Positions 60,817-64,000 of a stretch of 64,000 nt of DNA are shown here, one piece after another. Under the pieces are notes generated by a model. That model had not been told where the DNA came from. It searched no databases and worked only from the letters and a program-made list of their open reading frames with translations. Origin of the DNA: Pseudomonas sp. ABC1 (GTDB lineage Bacteria > Pseudomonadota > Gammaproteobacteria > Pseudomonadales > Pseudomonadaceae); assembly GCF_013395055.1 (NCBI RefSeq), contig NZ_CP058349.1:2975501-3039500 (forward strand). Direction: 5' to 3'. The position numbers and the translations under genes were made by a program. Numbering within the stretch: the first letter of the stretch is position 1; the number at the start of each line of letters is the position of its first letter.

Positions 60817-61039
60817 ATGGCTGCGTGGGATGGGGTTTCTATAGGCGCATTGCTGTTGATGGGGGCTACGCGAGCTCTGGAAAATGGCTCTCGACTTCAA
60901 AAGGTATGTGCGTTGGGCTCGCATTTGGGGGATGGAAATTCGGGAGCTGCGTTCAGCACTGCGGGCTGAGAAAGCGCACATTGAGCAGTTGCAAAGGAAA
61001 CTGGTGATTCTGCAGGAGTTGATTCCGGCAGAGGGCTAA
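60817..61039 (+). pseudogene. Decayed duplicate of the small membrane coiled-coil gene
   Basis: Starts like the 51237 gene (MAAWDGVSIGALLLMG versus MTMSEAVSTGALVLIG), then has lost part of the membrane helix and shifted frame. The last 90 bp still match the original coiled-coil end closely at DNA level. Confidence 0.82.
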
Positions 61040-61048
61040 GGGGAGGGC

Positions 61049-61135
61049 ATGGGCAGCGTTGGGCGTGTCAGCCTGATAGAAGGTGCTGTCACTGATGCGT
61101 CAGGTGCTTCAGTGGATTTCTTTAGTGCTCCTTAA
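61049..61135 (+). pseudogene. Remnant of the ADP-ribosylglycohydrolase N terminus
   Basis: 28 codons and a stop, MGSVGRVSLIEGAVTDASGASVDFFSAP, parallel to MNRLERIKGCLLGGAVGDALGAPVEFLEWP of the intact gene. Order and spacing copy the 51.5-kb locus; the remainder of the gene is gone. Confidence 0.78.
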
Positions 61136-61203
61136 CAGGCTTGACCCAAATAAATCAGTCTTAACCCTAGCAAGTCAGCTAAAATCTTCGACTCTTAATC
61201 GAT

Positions 61204-61413
61204 ATGGATCTGGAAATGACCGATCGGTGGTTGAGTGTCGAGGAAATCGGTGAGCACTTGGGCGTGAGTAAGGACACTGTCTATGCATGGATCGCAAAGC
61301 GACACATGCCTGCGCACAAGGTGGGGCGGCTCTGGAAATTCCAGAAGGCTGAGGTCGATTCGTGGGTTAAAGCTGGTGGGGCAAGTGATGATGCGACTTT
61401 GGGGTCAGCATGA
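61204..61413 (+). CDS. Excisionase-type helix-turn-helix protein leading the BREX operon
   Basis: 69 residues: RWLSVEEIGEHLGVSKDTVYAWIAKRHMPAHKVGRLWKFQKAEVDSWVKAGG, a MerR/excisionase-like DNA-binding domain. Its stop overlaps the brxA start by 4 nt, so it is translated with brxA. Probably a regulator of the locus. The start could also be the ATG at 61216. Confidence 0.85.
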   Translation: MDLEMTDRWLSVEEIGEHLGVSKDTVYAWIAKRHMPAHKVGRLWKFQKAEVDSWVKAGGASDDATLGSA

Positions 61414-62024
61414 GTGCCGAGCGCTACCGTCTGTCATTCACCACGGGTGGTCTATTTCTGCAGGAAGCCCCGTTGGTTGCCGAGCGTTACCTGTCATTGC
61501 GCGACTGGTCGCAGACCCGTGCAGAGGTACGTAATGGCAACCTCCTGCAGGCGCGTACAGCCAGCTCTGCGAAGCGCATTAGCATCGAGTTGTTCGGGCG
61601 ACTTGAACTGCTTGATATCGAAGAACTGGAGGCTCTGGTCGACGGTAACCGGCGAGAGCGCAGTTACTTGCTCTGGTCGGCGGTCTGTCGCCGTTATGGC
61701 TTCATCCGTGATTTTGCCATTGAGGTACTGCACGAGTACTACCTCAGCCGGCGTCACCGGATCATGACTACTGACTATGAGGCTTTCTACAACGCCAAGG
61801 CGCTTTGGCATAAGGAGCTGGATGAAATTGCAGTCTCCACCCAAAAGCGTTTGCGCCACAGTGTATTTCAGATGCTGCGCGAGTCCGACCTGCTCTCAGA
61901 GCAAGGTCAGATCCAGCCTGCACTGCTTACCCCGCATCTGGTCCGATTGATAGCCAAGCATGGGCGCGAACATCTGCTGGTTTTTCCAGCCACGGACAGT
62001 GAAATTCAAAGGTGGCTTCAATGA
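61410..62024 (+). CDS. brxA: BrxA (DUF1819 family)
   Basis: 204 residues, MSAERYRLSFTTGGLFLQEAPLVAERYLSLRDWSQTRAEV...NLLQARTASSAKRISIELFGRLELL. This is the BREX inner-membrane-unrelated small protein with a NusB-like, nucleic-acid-binding fold known from type 1 systems. Coupled by ATGA overlaps to the HTH gene before and brxB after it. Confidence 0.92.
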   Translation: MSAERYRLSFTTGGLFLQEAPLVAERYLSLRDWSQTRAEVRNGNLLQARTASSAKRISIELFGRLELLDIEELEALVDGNRRERSYLLWSAVCRRYGFIRDFAIEVLHEYYLSRRHRIMTTDYEAFYNAKALWHKELDEIAVSTQKRLRHSVFQMLRESDLLSEQGQIQPALLTPHLVRLIAKHGREHLLVFPATDSEIQRWLQ

Positions 62025-62677
62025 GCCGAAAAATCAGCCAGCAGCCCCTGGCCACGCGCTTCGAGCACCTGCTGGGCGTAATCAGCAGCCAGCGATTTCT
62101 GGAGATGAAAGGGCTGAACAACGACCTGCCGTTCTACATTTGCGAGTTCAAAGCCTCCGAGTCCTTCGAGATGCAGCGCATGCAGCGGCAGCTAGTCAAC
62201 AACCTGGCCAGCATGAGTATCGGCTGCCTACAGGGACGTGGCGTGCGCGTCATGGAGATCAACCTTTACGATCTGTCCATTGAGCTGCTCAAGGCCCGCG
62301 ATGGCAGTAGCGATGACAGCAGCCTCTGGGACGAGATACTCGCTGTTGAGTCCGAGGTAGAGAAAGATGCCCTGCTGGAGCTGCTGCAGAATGTCCTAGG
62401 CGTCGAAGAGTACCTGGTCCCGGCGATTGGCGAGCGCCTCGCTGGGGCGGAGTACGACGTTCTGTTTCTCTCCGGGATTGGCGAGGTGTTCCCCTACATT
62501 CGCTCGCACAACGTGCTCAACAACCTGCAGAGCACGGCCAAGGGAAAACCAACCGTGATGTTCTTCCCTGGCGAGTACCGTCATTCACTGCAGGAGGGGG
62601 CTTCGTTGGAGCTGTTCGGCCTGCTGCACGACGACAAGTACTACCGCGCATTCAATATTTTCGAGATTCAGGGCTGA
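62021..62677 (+). CDS. brxB: BrxB (DUF1788 family)
   Basis: 218 residues, MSRKISQQPLATRFEHLLGVISSQRFLEMKGLNNDLPFYI...NLYDLSIELLKARDG...VLFLSGIGEVFPYIRSHNVLNNLQ...PTVMFFPGEYRHS. Typical BrxB; biochemical role in BREX is unresolved but it is required in characterised systems. ATG chosen at 62021 for the 4-nt overlap with brxA. Confidence 0.92.
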   Translation: MSRKISQQPLATRFEHLLGVISSQRFLEMKGLNNDLPFYICEFKASESFEMQRMQRQLVNNLASMSIGCLQGRGVRVMEINLYDLSIELLKARDGSSDDSSLWDEILAVESEVEKDALLELLQNVLGVEEYLVPAIGERLAGAEYDVLFLSGIGEVFPYIRSHNVLNNLQSTAKGKPTVMFFPGEYRHSLQEGASLELFGLLHDDKYYRAFNIFEIQG

Positions 62678-62688
62678 GGAAGTAGTAG

Positions 62689-64000
62689 ATGGAACTCAAC
62701 GGTATTTTCCTGAACCCCGTCAGCCGCCCCATCGAGGGGGTGATCAAGGCCGACGATGAGACCAGCTTGTATGATGAACTGAGCGAGTACGTCCTTACCG
62801 ACGAGGTTGCCAAGCGCTTGGAGCACTTCCTCGACGCCTACACCGATTACCACGGTGCCAACGGGGTATGGGTTTCGGGCTTCTTCGGTTCGGGTAAGTC
62901 GCACCTGCTCAAGATGCTGGCTCTGCTACTGGAAAATCGCTGCATCGATGGCACCTGTGCCCTGGAAATTTTTCTGCCCAAGATCCACGGGGACGATGCG
63001 TTGCTGCGCAGCAAGCTCAAACAGGCGGTCACCATCCCCTCGAAGAGCATCCTGTTCAACATCGATCAGAAGGCCGACATCATCAGCAAGACCCAGATCG
63101 ACGCCTTGCTGTCGGTTTTCGTCAAGGTCTTCAACGAGATGTGCGGCTACTTCGGCAAGCAGGGCTACATTGCCCAGTTCGAGCGTGATCTCGACAGCCG
63201 CGAACAGTTCGAGGCCTTCAAGGACGCCTACCAGATCATCGCCAAAAAGCCCTGGGGGCGCGGACGTGAACAGGCCCTGCTTGAGTCCGGCAACATTGCC
63301 AAGGCCTATGCGCAGATCACCGGCGAAGATCCGGCTTTGGCCAAGGGCATCCTCGACAAGTACCGCACTCAGTACAGCGTTTCCATCGAAGACTTCGGCA
63401 ACCAGGTCAAGGCCTGGCTGGACAAGCAGCCGGCCAACTTCCGCCTGAATTTCTTCGTTGACGAGGTGGGGCAATACGTCGCCGACAACACCAAGCTGAT
63501 GACCAACCTGCAGACCGTCGCTGAAAGCCTGGCGACCAAGTGCCAGGGGCGAGCCTGGATCATCGTCACAGCTCAGGAGGACATGAACTCCGTGCTCGGC
63601 GATATGAGCAAGCAGCAGAGCAACGACTTCACCAAGATCCAGGCGCGCTTCGCCAACCGCCTCAAGCTGACCAGCGCCGATGTGGCCGAGGTGATCCAGA
63701 AGCGCCTGCTGACCAAGAACTCGGTGGGCACTGGACTGCTGGAAAGCGTCTACGGCCAGCAGTTCAACAACTTCAAAACGCTCTTCGAGTTCGCTGATGG
63801 CGGTCAGCACTACCAGAATTTCCGCGATCTTGAGCACTTCACCTACTGCTATCCATTCGTGCCCTACCAGTTCCCGCTGTTCCAGTCGGCCATCCGCGGC
63901 ATTTCACTGCACAACGGCTTCGAGGGCAAGGCCAACTCGGTAGGTGAGCGCTCCATGCTCGGTGTGTTCCGCGAGGTGGCCATGGCCATCGACAATGAGC
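62689..64000 (+). CDS. brxC: BrxC, BREX P-loop ATPase (cut by right edge)
   Basis: 437 residues visible of a protein that is normally about 1200. It begins MELNGIFLNPVSRPIEGVIKADD, the BREX type 1 BrxC signature, with Walker A GFFGSGKSHLLKM near residue 66 and FRLNFFVDEVGQYVADN (Walker B) near 255. It is an AAA-type ATPase of the BREX complex that methylates host DNA and blocks phage. pglX, pglZ and brxL are expected to follow outside the window. Confidence 0.94.
   Translation, partial: MELNGIFLNPVSRPIEGVIKADDETSLYDELSEYVLTDEVAKRLEHFLDAYTDYHGANGVWVSGFFGSGKSHLLKMLALLLENRCIDGTCALEIFLPKIHGDDALLRSKLKQAVTIPSKSILFNIDQKADIISKTQIDALLSVFVKVFNEMCGYFGKQGYIAQFERDLDSREQFEAFKDAYQIIAKKPWGRGREQALLESGNIAKAYAQITGEDPALAKGILDKYRTQYSVSIEDFGNQVKAWLDKQPANFRLNFFVDEVGQYVADNTKLMTNLQTVAESLATKCQGRAWIIVTAQEDMNSVLGDMSKQQSNDFTKIQARFANRLKLTSADVAEVIQKRLLTKNSVGTGLLESVYGQQFNNFKTLFEFADGGQHYQNFRDLEHFTYCYPFVPYQFPLFQSAIRGISLHNGFEGKANSVGERSMLGVFREVAMAIDNE

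Overview
The window is about 26.6 kb of high-GC Pseudomonas-like core chromosome followed by about 37 kb of stacked foreign DNA that begins at a copy of the 3' end of the tmRNA gene (ssrA). The Pseudomonas assignment rests on the recC-recB-recD operon, ppa, mtfA, a ubiU-ubiV-ubiT cluster behind an ANR/FNR-type site, and a Pf-type filamentous prophage. The species cannot be fixed from the sequence alone.

Core part (1-26.6 kb): recD (cut by the left edge), recB and recC overlap by 4 nt and run leftward. Then come a periplasmic L,D-transpeptidase-like protein, the ubiUVT operon for oxygen-independent ubiquinone synthesis, a DGC-domain cysteine protein with a NarL-like regulator whose phosphoacceptor Asp is replaced by Gly, inorganic pyrophosphatase, MtfA peptidase and a PDZ protein. 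A two-partner secretion pair follows: a 2000-residue TpsA exoprotein with eight near-identical 87-89-residue MBG/YDG repeats, and its TpsB transporter. Divergent from it is a response regulator/7TMR-DISM histidine kinase pair whose genes overlap by about 90 nt.

Mobile part: at 26.67-26.73 kb lie a terminator and the last 26 nt of tmRNA in reverse orientation, without the rest of tmRNA. This is the left junction of one or more elements integrated at ssrA; the intact gene should lie right of the window. First comes a filamentous (inovirus) prophage (26.7-37.87 kb): AT-rich cargo, repressor and operators, excisionase-like protein, ssDNA-binding protein, coat proteins, adsorption protein, Zot/pI, its own secretin, replication protein and integrase. 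Next are an IS5-family remnant, a decayed CP4-57-like integrase, and a satellite-like segment (39.9-43.5 kb) with AlpA and an inovirus Gp2/YfjJ-type protein.

Defence-like part (43.8-64 kb): a HEPN protein; an operon of an unknown 493-residue protein with a 1136-residue Cas4/RecB-like nuclease-helicase; a WYL (BrxR-like) regulator with a small membrane protein, an ADP-ribosylglycohydrolase and a zinc ribbon; three dynamin-like GTPases in one operon (Leo/Eleos-like); a membrane protein; and the start of a BREX type 1 locus (HTH, brxA, brxB, brxC running off the right edge). A decayed second copy of the WYL-membrane protein-glycohydrolase segment lies just before BREX, so the dynamin cassette is bracketed by a duplication. 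An 11-mer, TTTACCTGTAT, occurs four times, three of them 76-86 bp upstream of a reading frame (one of these a pseudogene), and may tie the cassettes into one regulon. This cluster is the best candidate for an undescribed combined defence system.
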